Shown here piece by piece: positions 17,238 to 26,579 of a stretch of DNA of 64,000 bases; position 1 is the first letter of the stretch, and every line of letters begins with the position of its first letter. The notes under the pieces were generated by a model. That model worked only from the letters and a program-made list of their open reading frames with translations, had not been told where the DNA came from and made no database searches. The stretch is taken from NCBI RefSeq assembly GCF_003385515.1, contig NZ_QNVT01000026.1:32915-96914 (forward strand). The letters are read 5' to 3'. This DNA comes from Chryseobacterium pennae. GTDB lineage: Bacteria; Bacteroidota; Bacteroidia; Flavobacteriales; Weeksellaceae. The position numbers and the translations under genes are program-made.

Positions 17238-18173
17238 ATGCTATTAGAAATAAACAATTTATTTTTCTCACACACCAAAGATAATCCCTTGTTTCAAAAC
17301 CTTAATTTAAGATTTGAAGCCAATAAAATCATTGCTCTGGCAGGGGAAAGCGGATGCGGAAAATCCACTCTTTTAAACCTGGTGTATGGATTACTGAATT
17401 GGGAAAGCGGAGAGATTATTTTTGATGGAATCAGATTGCTGGGGCCTAAAGGAAACCTTGTTCCCGGAGAAGCTCAAATGAAATTTGTAGCCCAGAATTT
17501 TGACCTTATGCCTTATGCTACTGTTGCTGAAAATGTAGGTAAATTTATTTCAAATATCAATTTAGCAAAGAAAAGAGAAACCGTCATGGAACTTCTTGAA
17601 GTAGTCGGACTTCAGGAGTTTGCCCATGTACTTCCTAAATATTTAAGTGGCGGACAACAACAAAGAGTTGCTATTGCAAGAGCACTTTCCGTTTTGCCCA
17701 AACTGCTTATTCTGGATGAACCCTTCAGTAACCTGGATTTTCCAAGAAAAATAGAACTTAGGGAGAGACTTTTCCGATACGTAAAGGAGCAGCAGATCTC
17801 TCTGATCATTTCTACCCATGAACTTCAGGACATCATGCCATGGGTGGATCAGATTGTTATTCTTCAGGATGGAAGACTCATTCAGAATGACAGTCCGGAA
17901 GAAACCTACCGAAAACCTTACAATGCCTATGTTGCTAAATTATTCGGAGAAGTCAATCTGTTTACTGAAACTGAAGCAGCAGATTTCCAGCTTACAAAAC
18001 TTTCTTACTACCCAAAAGAAATAAAAATATCCGAAGCTGGCCCTGAAGCTGAAGTACTGGAAAGCAGATTTGCCGGAAACTATTACTGGAATAAAATTAA
18101 AGCAAGAAACAAAGAACTTGTGATCTATACCGATGAAAAATTAGAAGGCTTAGTTAGTATTTCGTTTATTTAA
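17238..18173 (+). CDS. ABC transporter ATP-binding protein
   Basis: A 311-residue ATPase with Walker A GESGCGKST (36-44), Q-loop VAQNFDLMPY (about 84-93), signature LSGGQ (136-140), Walker B LLILDE (156-161) and H-loop STHE near 192-195. About 80 C-terminal residues form a small extra domain, like the regulatory/TOBE-type tails of importer ATPases. No permease or binding protein is encoded nearby, so it must pair with a membrane partner elsewhere; the substrate is unknown. The promoter box almost touches the ATG. Confidence 0.9.
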   Translation: MLLEINNLFFSHTKDNPLFQNLNLRFEANKIIALAGESGCGKSTLLNLVYGLLNWESGEIIFDGIRLLGPKGNLVPGEAQMKFVAQNFDLMPYATVAENVGKFISNINLAKKRETVMELLEVVGLQEFAHVLPKYLSGGQQQRVAIARALSVLPKLLILDEPFSNLDFPRKIELRERLFRYVKEQQISLIISTHELQDIMPWVDQIVILQDGRLIQNDSPEETYRKPYNAYVAKLFGEVNLFTETEAADFQLTKLSYYPKEIKISEAGPEAEVLESRFAGNYYWNKIKARNKELVIYTDEKLEGLVSISFI

Positions 18174-18529
18174 ATCGAAGAATAATGAGACAGCAAATGA
18201 TTAATATTTAAACCTAAGCACATTAGCTCCCCTGACCTTTTAAGCCTTACAAAAAAGCACATAACTCATACATTTACTTACACTTATCAATAAAAAAAAC
18301 ACAAACATAAGAATCTGTTATCAAACTTTTTCTTACATTTGTATTTCCACAGCATAAGGAAATTATTGGTTATTTCTCTTTCTGCCTTCTAGACGGACAT
18401 TAGCAATTTTGCAATTAAGTTTATTGAAAGATTACACTGTCCAATTTTTTCCTTTTTTTATGGTCTTAAGCTAAAAACTTTTAATCAAAAGTATAGTATC
18501 AACAGCAAAAAGCTATTCACTAACAGCTA
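18174..18529. other. Intergenic stretch with an orphan promoter box
   Basis: No open frame. A consensus-like TACATTTG lies at 18334-18341 pointing right, but no plus-strand gene follows before the converging yjdM gene. A short RNA or a lost gene is possible; nothing else is visible. Confidence 0.4.
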
Positions 18530-18874
18530 TTATGCTTTCTTCACAAATTCTGACTTTAAAGCCATTGCTCCGAAACCATCAATTTTACAGTCGATATTGT
18601 GATCGCTTCCTGGTCTCAGACGGATATTTTTTACTTTAGTCCCAGCTTTTACTGGCTTTGGTGCTCCTTTTACAGGAAGATCCTTTACCACCACCACAGA
18701 ATCACCATCCTGAAGCTCATTTCCGTTAGAGTCCAATATTTTCCCTTCGTTTGCTGCTTCAGAAGCTGCTTCTTCAGGATTCCATTCGTAGAAACACTGA
18801 GAACATACCATCATGTTATCATTTGGGTACGTAAACTCAGAACTACATTTCGGACAAAGTACTGTATCACTCAT
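18530..18874 (-). CDS. yjdM: Zinc-ribbon protein YjdM (PhnA family)
   Basis: A 114-residue protein with an N-terminal zinc ribbon (C7-x2-C10 and C24-x2-C27), an acidic linker and a C-terminal SH3-like PhnA domain (GDSVVVVKDLPVKGA and IDGFGAMALKSEFVKK). The family was named after the E. coli phosphonate operon, but phosphonate metabolism is not its established function. The length and both domains are normal. No phosphonate genes are nearby. A promoter box sits 14 bp upstream. Confidence 0.9.
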   Translation of the reverse strand: MSDTVLCPKCSSEFTYPNDNMMVCSQCFYEWNPEEAASEAANEGKILDSNGNELQDGDSVVVVKDLPVKGAPKPVKAGTKVKNIRLRPGSDHNIDCKIDGFGAMALKSEFVKKA

Positions 18875-18888
18875 ATTTTTAATTTTTG

Positions 18889-18896
18889 CAAAGGTA
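18889..18896 (-). promoter_or_regulatory. Promoter -7 box for yjdM
   Basis: TACCTTTG on the minus strand, exact TAnnTTTG. Confidence 0.5.
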
Positions 18897-19191
18897 TAGC
18901 TTTTTGGAGGTTGAAGTCAAGAGGGAATCTGGATGAGAGGTAAAAAGACGGAAAGATGACAGACTAAGAGATGGGAGACAGGAAGGACAAAGCTGATAAC
19001 TTCAGTCCTTTTAAATATCAATAGTGAATTTTTCTTAGGAAGTGAACAGAAAATCATTGATGGCTACAAAAATTGACAAGTGAAGCGAATTGACCATTCA
19101 CCATTCTCCTTCCCCCCTCTTATTATCCAACTCTAAAACCCACTACCCGTCAAACTCTCCAACTCAATCTTCAACTCTCAACTTTAATTCG
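18897..19191. other. Intergenic stretch, no gene seen
   Basis: Purine-rich then pyrimidine-rich simple sequence between divergent genes. An in-frame extension of the methyltransferase reaches back to 19090, but its composition is not coding-like. Confidence 0.45.
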
Positions 19192-19199
19192 TATTTTTG
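19192..19199 (+). promoter_or_regulatory. Promoter -7 box for the RsmB-type gene
   Basis: TATTTTTG, exact match, 25 bp before the chosen ATG at 19225. It supports that start over an upstream one. Confidence 0.55.
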
Positions 19200-19224
19200 C
19201 AGATTCAAACAGCGAAGCAAATTT

Positions 19225-20430
19225 ATGGAACTTATTCACAGAAACTTGGCTATCGGGATTCACGATGCCTTACAAGAAACATTTTTTGAAAAAAACAAGT
19301 ATGCCGATAAAGTTATTGAAAGACTTTTAAAGGCAAACAAAAAATGGGGAAGCCAGGACAGAGCCGTTGTTTCTGAGATTTTCTACAATATTATCCGTTG
19401 GAAAAAACGCCTTGAATATTATATGGGTGAAGGGGTAAAGCCCAACAATATTTATAAACTTATCATTGCTTATCTTCTTTGGAGCAAGACCAATTATAAA
19501 AAGTTTGAGGAGTTTGACGGAATCAAGATTGCGGATATCCTTACCAAGCTTAAAAAGAATACGGTTCCTACAAAAGCAATAGAACATTCTATCCCGGACT
19601 GGTTGGCAGAAACGTTGGAAAAAGAATTGGGAGCTAACTGGGAAAGAGAAATGATTGCTTTGAATGAGCAGGCACCTACTGTTTTAAGAACAAACTCATT
19701 AAAAACAACTACAAAGGAACTTATTTCAGACCTTTCGGATGAAGGTGTTGTATCCTTTTCTATTAAAAACTATCCTGACGCTATACAGCTTGAAGAGAAA
19801 AAGAATGTTTTTCTTACTACAGCTTTCAAAGAAGGATTATTTGAAGTTCAGGATGCCTCTTCTCAGAAGATCGGGTATTTCCTTGATGTAAAGGAAGGAC
19901 AGAGAGTTGTGGACGCATGTGCGGGTGCAGGAGGAAAGACTCTTCACCTGGCAGCACTAATGGGAAATAAAGGTCAGATTATCGCTTTAGATATTTTCGA
20001 GTGGAAACTGACTGAATTGAAGCGTCGTGCTAAAAGAGCGGGAGCACACAATATTGAAACCCGTATGATCTCCGACAATAAGGTGATCAAGCGTCTTCAT
20101 GATAAAGCAGACAGGTTATTGATTGATGCACCATGTTCAGGTCTTGGAGTTTTGAAAAGAAATCCGGACAGTAAATGGAAAATTGATCAGGACTTCATTG
20201 ACAGAATCAAGAAAGAGCAACAGCAGATCCTTCAGGACTATTCTAAAATACTTAAAAAAGGAGGAAAGATGGTATATGCCACATGTTCTATCCTGCCATC
20301 TGAAAACAACCTTCAGGTAAAAGAATTCCTTCAAAACAATCCGGGATTCAAAATGATCAAGGATGAGAAAGTAATGCCAAGCGAAGGGTATGATGGATTC
20401 TATATGGCGTTGATCGAAAGAGTTTCTTAA
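19225..20430 (+). CDS. RsmB/NOP-family RNA m5C methyltransferase
   Basis: A 402-residue SAM-dependent RNA (cytosine-5) methyltransferase, probably acting on 16S rRNA. It has an N-terminal NusB-like helical domain (from MELIHRNLAIGIHDAL), the SAM-binding VDACAGAGGKT, the catalytic motif IV DAPCSGLG (C304) and motif VI YATCSILPSEN (C354); the two-cysteine mechanism is typical of this family. The reading frame runs 45 codons further upstream, but the TATTTTTG promoter box lies inside that part, so ATG 19225 is taken as the start. A good terminator follows. Confidence 0.9.
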   Translation: MELIHRNLAIGIHDALQETFFEKNKYADKVIERLLKANKKWGSQDRAVVSEIFYNIIRWKKRLEYYMGEGVKPNNIYKLIIAYLLWSKTNYKKFEEFDGIKIADILTKLKKNTVPTKAIEHSIPDWLAETLEKELGANWEREMIALNEQAPTVLRTNSLKTTTKELISDLSDEGVVSFSIKNYPDAIQLEEKKNVFLTTAFKEGLFEVQDASSQKIGYFLDVKEGQRVVDACAGAGGKTLHLAALMGNKGQIIALDIFEWKLTELKRRAKRAGAHNIETRMISDNKVIKRLHDKADRLLIDAPCSGLGVLKRNPDSKWKIDQDFIDRIKKEQQQILQDYSKILKKGGKMVYATCSILPSENNLQVKEFLQNNPGFKMIKDEKVMPSEGYDGFYMALIERVS

Positions 20431-20452
20431 CCGATTCCTCCATACAACTATA

Positions 20453-20480
20453 AAAACTACTCTAAGGAGTAGTTTTTTTG
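20453..20480 (+). terminator. Intrinsic terminator after the RsmB-type gene
   Basis: AACTACTC-TAAG-GAGTAGTT followed by a T run. Confidence 0.9.
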
Positions 20481-20533
20481 TTTTTTGTAGTTAAAATGTA
20501 ACATTTTATACCAATTCCCTACTAACTCTATAG

Positions 20534-20565
20534 ATTAACCGTTTTGTTGCTGTAAAGTACATTTG
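20534..20565 (+). promoter_or_regulatory. Strong promoter with no recognised gene downstream
   Basis: TTG (20534-20536 or 20537-20539) with 21- or 18-bp spacing to TACATTTG (20558-20565), one of the best -33/-7 pairs in the window. The next recognised gene, asnB, is about 680 bp away and has its own promoter, so this one must drive something short. Confidence 0.6.
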
Positions 20566-20597
20566 TAAACCAAATTACTTTATTGCCAAATAATATT

Positions 20598-20726
20598 ATG
20601 AATAAAGGAACTGTACTTAAATTTCCGGCTACCCTTTTACCTTACCTGTCTTCTACACAGGCATACGGGAGCCGTTATATCAGTTCTTATCATATAAAAA
20701 ACATCCGACTCCCATTCTGGCTATGA
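20598..20726 (+). CDS. Possible 42-residue small protein
   Basis: An ATG-initiated frame 33 bp downstream of the strong orphan promoter at 20534-20565. It encodes 42 residues starting MNKGTVLKFPATLLPYL, without signal peptide, rich in Ser, Tyr and Leu. A second tiny frame (MSRKNSSGV..., 20 residues) starts within its stop region at 20723. I recognise neither. The frame could be a real microprotein, the decayed start of a larger gene, or chance; the promoter is the main argument for it. Confidence 0.25.
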   Translation: MNKGTVLKFPATLLPYLSSTQAYGSRYISSYHIKNIRLPFWL

Positions 20727-21190
20727 GCAGGAAAAATTCATCAGGAGTAGCACCAACAGTAAATACAAAACGATTACTCATTTAAAAGACGACCTGACAA
20801 TGCTGTCTTGCCTTTTTTAAGCAGGAAAAACCATTTCAAGGTCTGAATATAAAGATTAGTAAGAAAACAGGATTTTTAGCTTACTAATAGAGTTTAAAAA
20901 GAACTTATTAAAAGTCTATAAAAACAAAACCTTCTTGCATGAGAATTGCAAGAAGGTAAAAACACAAATGATGAAAAAAAATTATTTCGAGCCACAAAGT
21001 AAGGGCTAAAATTCACATAATAAATTACCATATATTAAGAAATATGTCATTTTTATTTTGTATAGAGGTAACATCTATTTTAGCCTAACGAAAAAAATTA
21101 ATCAAAAACATTACAATTCTCTTAAATAGTTAATATTTTTCTTTCAAATAAATTAATTAATTGAAAATTTTAACTTACACGTAATTTTAA
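20727..21190. other. Gene-free stretch before asnB
   Basis: A/T-rich with broken short frames. It contains the 11-bp-stem hairpin at 20929-20957 and nothing else recognisable. Confidence 0.4.
20917..20957 (-). terminator. Hairpin oriented as a minus-strand terminator
   Basis: ACCTTCTTGCA and TGCAAGAAGGT form a perfect 11-bp stem around a 7-base loop. The T-rich run lies on the minus-strand side (TTTGTTTTT), yet no minus-strand gene precedes it before asnB, so it may end an unrecognised antisense or small RNA. It could also act as a plain stem in a plus-strand RNA from the 20534 promoter. Confidence 0.5.
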
Positions 21191-21221
21191 TTGTTATTTA
21201 TAAACATCCCCTTTACTTTTG
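21191..21221 (+). promoter_or_regulatory. Promoter for asnB
   Basis: TTG at 21191-21193, 20-bp spacing, TACTTTTG at 21214-21221: a canonical Bacteroidota promoter. The ATG follows 19 bp later. Confidence 0.7.
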
Positions 21222-21240
21222 TCATATAAATAATAAAAAT

Positions 21241-22908
21241 ATGTGTGGAATAGTATGTTTATTTGACGCCAAGCAGAAAACCGAGACATTAAGGCCTCAG
21301 GTTTTAGAAATGTCAAAAAAGATCCGTCATAGAGGACCGGATTGGAGTGGAGTTTATCAGGATGAAAAAGTAGTTTTCTCTCATGAAAGACTTGCTATTG
21401 TAGATCCTACTTCCGGAAAGCAGCCTTTATTTACTAAAGACGGAAAAGTAGTATTAGCCGTAAATGGTGAGATCTACAACCATAGAGAATTAAAAGAAGA
21501 ATTTACCGATTATGAGTTCCAGACTCAATCTGACTGTGAGGTTATTCTGGCACTTTACAGAAAATATGGAAAAGACTTTGTTGAAAAGCTGAACGGGATT
21601 TTCGCATTTGCATTATACGATACAGAAAACGACGTGTATCTCGTTGCTCGTGATCATATGGGAATCTGCCCACTGTATCAGGGATGGGATAAAAACGGAA
21701 ATTATTATGTAGCTTCTGAACTAAAAGCTTTGGAAGGCATATGCAAAACCATTGAAACATTCTTACCAGGACATTTGGTATACAGCAAAGATGGAGCTGA
21801 GCTTCAGCAATGGTATACCAGAGAATGGGAAAGCTTTGACCACGTAAAGGATAACGAAACAGATATTGATAAACTAAGAAAGGGGCTTGAAGATGCTGTT
21901 CACAGACAGCTGATGAGTGATGTCCCTTATGGTGTATTACTTTCCGGTGGGCTTGACTCGTCTGTTATCTCAGCGATTACAGCAAAGTTTGCAAGGCAAA
22001 GAATTGAAAGCGGAGATACTCAGGAAGCATGGTATCCAAGACTGCACAGTTTTGCGGTAGGACTTGTAGGTTCTCCAGACCTGGCAGCCGCTCAAAAAGC
22101 AGCCAAGCATATAGGATCTGTTCACCATGAAGTTAACTTTACCGTTCAGGAAGGATTGGATGCAGTACGTGATGTAATCTATCATCTGGAAACTTATGAT
22201 GTGACAACCATCAGAGCTTCCACCCCAATGTATCTTTTAGCACGAGTGATCAAATCAATGGGAATCAAGATGGTATTGTCCGGAGAGGGTGCTGATGAAC
22301 TGTTCGGTGGCTATCTGTACTTCCATAAGGCGCCTAACGCTAAAGAATTCCATGATGAAACGGTAAGAAAACTTGGAAAGCTTCATTTATATGACTGCCT
22401 GAGAGCCAACAAGGCTTTAATGAGCTGGGGAATAGAAGGCAGGGTTCCTTTCCTTGATAAAGAATTTATGGATATTGCCATGACGCTTAACCCACAGGAT
22501 AAAATGATTAATGTTTCTGAAGGGAAAATTGAAAAATGGGTACTAAGAAAAGCTTTTGAAGATATTCTTCCGGAATCTATTGTATGGAGACAAAAAGAAC
22601 AGTTCTCGGATGGTGTGGGATATTCATGGATTGATACGTTAAAAGAAGTTGCTCAAAAAGAAGTTACTGATGAGATGATGACTAACGCAAGATTCAGATT
22701 TCCGTTAAACACCCCACAAAACAAGGAGGAATACCGTTACAGAACTATTTTTGAAGAGCATTTCCCAAGTGAGACAGCAGCAGCAACTGTTCCATCTGTT
22801 CCATCTGTCGCCTGCTCTACTCCTATCGCTCTGGAATGGGATGAAGCTTTCAAAAAGATGAATGATCCAAGTGGAAGAGCAGTGAAAGTACATGAGACAT
22901 CGTACTAG
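21241..22908 (+). CDS. asnB: Asparagine synthase B (glutamine-hydrolysing)
   Basis: A 555-residue cytosolic enzyme making asparagine from aspartate, glutamine and ATP. The N-terminal Ntn glutaminase starts MCGIV with the nucleophile Cys2 after Met removal, and RHRGPDWSG, NGEIYNH and the synthetase ATP site LSGGLDSSVISA (around residue 237) are intact, as are SGEGADELFGGY and EGRVPFLD. Length is normal for E. coli-type AsnB. It has its own promoter. The asparaginase gene ansA is 35 kb away, so synthesis and breakdown are not co-regulated here. Confidence 0.97.
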   Translation: MCGIVCLFDAKQKTETLRPQVLEMSKKIRHRGPDWSGVYQDEKVVFSHERLAIVDPTSGKQPLFTKDGKVVLAVNGEIYNHRELKEEFTDYEFQTQSDCEVILALYRKYGKDFVEKLNGIFAFALYDTENDVYLVARDHMGICPLYQGWDKNGNYYVASELKALEGICKTIETFLPGHLVYSKDGAELQQWYTREWESFDHVKDNETDIDKLRKGLEDAVHRQLMSDVPYGVLLSGGLDSSVISAITAKFARQRIESGDTQEAWYPRLHSFAVGLVGSPDLAAAQKAAKHIGSVHHEVNFTVQEGLDAVRDVIYHLETYDVTTIRASTPMYLLARVIKSMGIKMVLSGEGADELFGGYLYFHKAPNAKEFHDETVRKLGKLHLYDCLRANKALMSWGIEGRVPFLDKEFMDIAMTLNPQDKMINVSEGKIEKWVLRKAFEDILPESIVWRQKEQFSDGVGYSWIDTLKEVAQKEVTDEMMTNARFRFPLNTPQNKEEYRYRTIFEEHFPSETAAATVPSVPSVACSTPIALEWDEAFKKMNDPSGRAVKVHETSY

Positions 22909-23109
22909 AAGTTTGAGGGTTTGAGGGGGTAAAGTTTGTGTGATCCTAAATTCACGATTCGCTTGCGAAGCCAAATGGATGATTGACATTAAAAAGATCT
23001 AAGATTTCAGGTTCTATTCACTTTGTCTATTATCTATTATCTTTTCGTGTCTTTACCTCTTATCCGGATTATCTTCCCTCTTGTTTCTAAACTCTACCAC
23101 AATAATTTA

Positions 23110-23140
23110 TTAATCCTGTAGCAATACGGGATTATTTTTT
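23110..23140 (+). terminator. Hairpin terminator downstream of asnB
   Basis: TAATCCTGTA-GCAA-TACGGGATTA (one G-T pair) plus six T. It lies 200 bp after asnB; the intervening bases hold no gene. Confidence 0.7.
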
Positions 23141-23203
23141 GAATTAACAATAACAATATGGCACAATTTAACTGACAATCAAAAATAATATCTAATAAAT
23201 AAT

Positions 23204-23211
23204 TATATTTG
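23204..23211 (+). promoter_or_regulatory. Promoter -7 box for the secreted 270-residue protein
   Basis: TATATTTG, exact match, ending 27 bp before the ATG at 23239. It overlaps an upstream in-frame TTG, which rules that start out. Confidence 0.6.
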
Positions 23212-23238
23212 GAAAACGAAAATATCAATTATAAAAAA

Positions 23239-24051
23239 ATGAGAAGAAACCTTACTGTTTTATTTGCCTTATTATCCATCAGTTTTGCTTTTGGACAGGG
23301 AAAATATGGCAAATATCTGAACTCAAAAAAGCTTGCTTTAGCTTATAAAAGCGTGAAAGATGCTGATAAGGATGACTATTATCAACAGTTCTACTGGTTG
23401 GTAAAAGCTGAGCAACTTAAGACTTATCCTCACCTTAAGGATATAAAGCCAGTAGTGTTGTATGAATTTGTAAAATACGTAAACCCTCAGAATCCGACAA
23501 AAAAACTGGATAAAAGAGACAAAGAGCTTAGAGCTACTGCAGAATTGTCTTTAAATCAATACTTCAAAAACAAGAATTTTGAGAACAATTCTGTTTTAAT
23601 GTACAACCTTGAAACTTACGTTGATCCATCAAAAGGACAATTCTATACAAAGGTTGATCCTGAAAAGATCAAAGAGCTGGTTCCGAAAGAATTGTTTGCC
23701 TTTAATTCTTTCAACAGAAATTTAGGAGAAGAAAAGACCTACTATCTTTGGGTGGATAAGAAAAAAGATGATCTTAACATTGTAGATATTATTCCTAGTG
23801 AAAAAGATGACAAATCATTCTACACCAGATTGAGACAATACCTTCCTAACTATAAGTTTTCAAAATATGTTCCTTCTGTAAAAAAAGGAAACAAGTCTGA
23901 TAAAACAGATATAGAATATTATTATATCATGCCTTTCGAGCAGAATACCGATAATATTGAATACAAAACAAAGGATTTCAAAAATTTCACTTTAAGCCAG
24001 TATAGAAAAGCCGGTGACGAATGGAAAGGAGTAGAAAAACCTAAAAAATAA
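23239..24051 (+). CDS. Secreted protein of unknown function
   Basis: A 270-residue protein with a signal peptide (MRRNLTVLFALLSISFAFGQ). The mature part is lysine- and tyrosine-rich, mixed helical and strand-like, with no cysteines seen and no motif that I recognise. A longer frame starts at a TTG at 23209, but that codon lies inside the promoter box, so the ATG before the signal peptide is chosen. A strong terminator follows immediately, making the gene monocistronic. Confidence 0.7.
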   Translation: MRRNLTVLFALLSISFAFGQGKYGKYLNSKKLALAYKSVKDADKDDYYQQFYWLVKAEQLKTYPHLKDIKPVVLYEFVKYVNPQNPTKKLDKRDKELRATAELSLNQYFKNKNFENNSVLMYNLETYVDPSKGQFYTKVDPEKIKELVPKELFAFNSFNRNLGEEKTYYLWVDKKKDDLNIVDIIPSEKDDKSFYTRLRQYLPNYKFSKYVPSVKKGNKSDKTDIEYYYIMPFEQNTDNIEYKTKDFKNFTLSQYRKAGDEWKGVEKPKK

Positions 24052-24054
24052 ATC

Positions 24055-24087
24055 AAAAAGTCCTGTGATATTTCACAGGACTTTTTT
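24055..24087 (+). terminator. Intrinsic terminator
   Basis: AAAAAGTCCTGTGA and TCACAGGACTTTTT pair around a short loop, followed by T residues. Confidence 0.92.
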
Positions 24088-24191
24088 AATTTTATATGGA
24101 TTTCTTTATCTAAGAATCAAATTGCTTAAAGCAAGCATTTTCTTCAATAAAAATAAGTCTGGAATTTTTTGAATATTCCAGCCTATACAAA

Positions 24192-25595
24192 ATGACAGAA
24201 ACAAGCCCCCAACAGACCTCAATAAAGAAAATTCTTCCTTTGATTCTCGCCACTGCTATTTTTATGCAAATGCTGGATTCAACCATTCTGAATACTTCTC
24301 TTCCCTCCATTGCCAAGGACCTTCATGAATCTCCGCTGAATATGCAGAACGCTATCATCAGTTATGTATTGACATTGGCTGTCTTCATGCCTGCAAGTGG
24401 ATTTTTGGCAGACCGGTTCGGAACGAAAAAAGTATTTATTTTCTCATTGATACTATTTAGTTTGGGTTCATTATTCTGTTCACTGTCTCAAAACCTTACC
24501 CATCTTGTTATTTCAAGGGTAATTCAGGGTGTTGGAGGGAGTCTGATGACACCTGTCGGAAAGCTGGCACTCATTAAAACTTTTGATAAGAGTGAATTGC
24601 TTAAGGCGATGAACTTCGCTATTATTCCTGCCCTTATCGGGCCTGTTCTCGGACCTTTGGTAGGTGGTTATATGGTGGATTATTTGTCATGGCACTGGAT
24701 ATTTCTTATTAATATTCCTATTGGTTTTTTAGGAATTATTTTAGGGTTAAAATTTATGCCTGATTATAGATCTGATGATGTAGATTTTGATTTTAAAGGA
24801 TTCTTAATCTTTGCAGCAGCCTCTCTCTTACTCTCTATTTCCTTAGAACTTTTTGGAAATATGCAGAATATAACACCGGTTCTCATTGTATTTATCCTGG
24901 GATTCCTGTTTCTTTACTATTACTATAAACATGCAAAAAAAGAAGGACATCCTATTTTCCCTTTAAACCTGTTTCAGGTAAGGACTTTCCGCGTTGGGAT
25001 TGTAGGGAACTTAGCGACAAGACTCGGGATCAGCTCTGTTCCGTTACTGCTTCCGCTTATGATCCAGATTGCTTATAAACAGTCTGCCGTAACTTCAGGA
25101 TGGATCATTGCTCCAATGGCTCTGACTGCTATATTCGGGAAATCATCTGTTATTAAAATTCTTGATAAATATGGCTATCGGCAAACGTTGATGATAAATA
25201 CATTTATCATCGGAACTTTAATCTGCATGCTGGCTATTCCTGATATTCACACTTCATTATATTGGTTTGTTCCTATTATTGCTGTGCTTGGATTTTTCAA
25301 TTCTATACAGTTCACTTCTATGAACACGATTTCCATTGCAGATCTCCGGAATTTTCAGACCAGCAGTGGCAATTCATTAATCTCCGTTAATCAGCAGCTC
25401 GCGATCGGTTTCGGAATTGCCTTTGGATTGATTGTTTTAAAAATATTTGAAAACTCTGACCTCATCCAGGGAGAAACTCACAATGCTTTCCGATATACCT
25501 TTCTTACGGTAGGAATATTAACGATATTATCAGGTTTTGTGTTTAGAAGACTACACATTTCAGACGGAAAGAATATGAAATCAAAAGAGGAATAA
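24192..25595 (+). CDS. MFS transporter, DHA2 (EmrB/QacA) type
   Basis: A 467-residue inner-membrane protein with about 14 hydrophobic segments, the DHA2 number. The N-terminal motif D1 is visible (LDSTILNTSLPSIAKDL), as are motif A (GFLADRFGTKKVF) and the antiporter motif C (PALIGPVLGPLVGGYMVDY). The family exports drugs or other amphipathic compounds in exchange for protons. No membrane-fusion partner (EmrA type) or regulator is adjacent, so the substrate is open. Confidence 0.9.
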   Translation: MTETSPQQTSIKKILPLILATAIFMQMLDSTILNTSLPSIAKDLHESPLNMQNAIISYVLTLAVFMPASGFLADRFGTKKVFIFSLILFSLGSLFCSLSQNLTHLVISRVIQGVGGSLMTPVGKLALIKTFDKSELLKAMNFAIIPALIGPVLGPLVGGYMVDYLSWHWIFLINIPIGFLGIILGLKFMPDYRSDDVDFDFKGFLIFAAASLLLSISLELFGNMQNITPVLIVFILGFLFLYYYYKHAKKEGHPIFPLNLFQVRTFRVGIVGNLATRLGISSVPLLLPLMIQIAYKQSAVTSGWIIAPMALTAIFGKSSVIKILDKYGYRQTLMINTFIIGTLICMLAIPDIHTSLYWFVPIIAVLGFFNSIQFTSMNTISIADLRNFQTSSGNSLISVNQQLAIGFGIAFGLIVLKIFENSDLIQGETHNAFRYTFLTVGILTILSGFVFRRLHISDGKNMKSKEE

Positions 25596-25673
25596 GTAAA
25601 GGTTAATTGTACATCAGTCTTTTACTACAATACGAACTTATCACAGATCAATGCATTTGCTTTATAAGTATGG

Positions 25674-25681
25674 TAATTTTG
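25674..25681 (+). promoter_or_regulatory. Promoter -7 box for the first pirin gene
   Basis: TAATTTTG, exact match, 22 bp before the ATG. Confidence 0.5.
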
Positions 25682-25703
25682 TTTACATAAAATCAACAAT
25701 ATT

Positions 25704-26579
25704 ATGGCAACTAAAAAAGTAGAAATGGTAGTATCTCCAAGACCTGCACACTTTGTAGGTGACGGTTTTAGAGTTCATAATTTTATTCCGGGCGTACATG
25801 GCTTAGATATGAAAAGAATGGATCCGTTCATTATGCTTGATTATAATTCAAAATTTCATTTTAACGGTTCAGATAGACCAAGAGGTGTAGGAGTTCATCC
25901 ACACAGAGGTTTTGAAACAGTAACCATAGCCTATAGCGGTAAAGTAGAACATCATGACAGTGCCGGAGGCGGTGGTATTATTGGCGAAGGCGATGTACAA
26001 TGGATGACGGCTGCCAAAGGAGTTCTTCACAAAGAATACCATGAAACAGAATGGGCTAAAGAAGGTGGAATCTTTCAGATGGTTCAGCTGTGGGTCAACC
26101 TTCCTGCAAAAGATAAGATGAGCCATCCAAAATACCAGTCCATTGAAAACTCTAAGATAGAAAAAGTAGATCTTGGTAAAAATGGCTTTATTGAAGTAAT
26201 TGCCGGAAATTATAATGGAAACAAAGGTCCTGCATTTACCTTCACTCCTATTCATATGATGAATGCAAAACTTAAAGTTGGAGGTAAAGCAGAATTTAAT
26301 TTCCCTGCCCACTTCAACACAGCCGCTTTGGTTATTGAAGGAAATATTACTGTCAATGGAGAAGAACAAGTGAAAGCAGATCATTTTGCATTATTTAAAA
26401 ATGAAGGGGAAAGCTTTACCATTGAAACCCAAGAAGATTCAATTGTTTTAATCATCAGTGGAGAGCCAATTAATGAACCCATCTTTCCTCATGGACCTTT
26501 TGTAATGAATACAAGAGAAGAGATCATGCAGGCTTTTGAGGATTTCAATACCGGAAAATTCGGATATCTTGAAGATTAA
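25704..26579 (+). CDS. Pirin family protein (first copy)
   Basis: A 291-residue bicupin. The predicted iron ligands of pirin are present in the N-terminal cupin: H65 and H67 (HPHRGFETVT), H109 and E111 (WMTAAKGVLHKE). Pirins bind Fe and some oxidise quercetin; others act as redox-responsive cofactors, so the precise role here is uncertain. It is cytosolic. It opens a run of redox and stress genes that also includes a second, divergent pirin, but a terminator lies between it and the rest. Confidence 0.9.
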   Translation: MATKKVEMVVSPRPAHFVGDGFRVHNFIPGVHGLDMKRMDPFIMLDYNSKFHFNGSDRPRGVGVHPHRGFETVTIAYSGKVEHHDSAGGGGIIGEGDVQWMTAAKGVLHKEYHETEWAKEGGIFQMVQLWVNLPAKDKMSHPKYQSIENSKIEKVDLGKNGFIEVIAGNYNGNKGPAFTFTPIHMMNAKLKVGGKAEFNFPAHFNTAALVIEGNITVNGEEQVKADHFALFKNEGESFTIETQEDSIVLIISGEPINEPIFPHGPFVMNTREEIMQAFEDFNTGKFGYLED

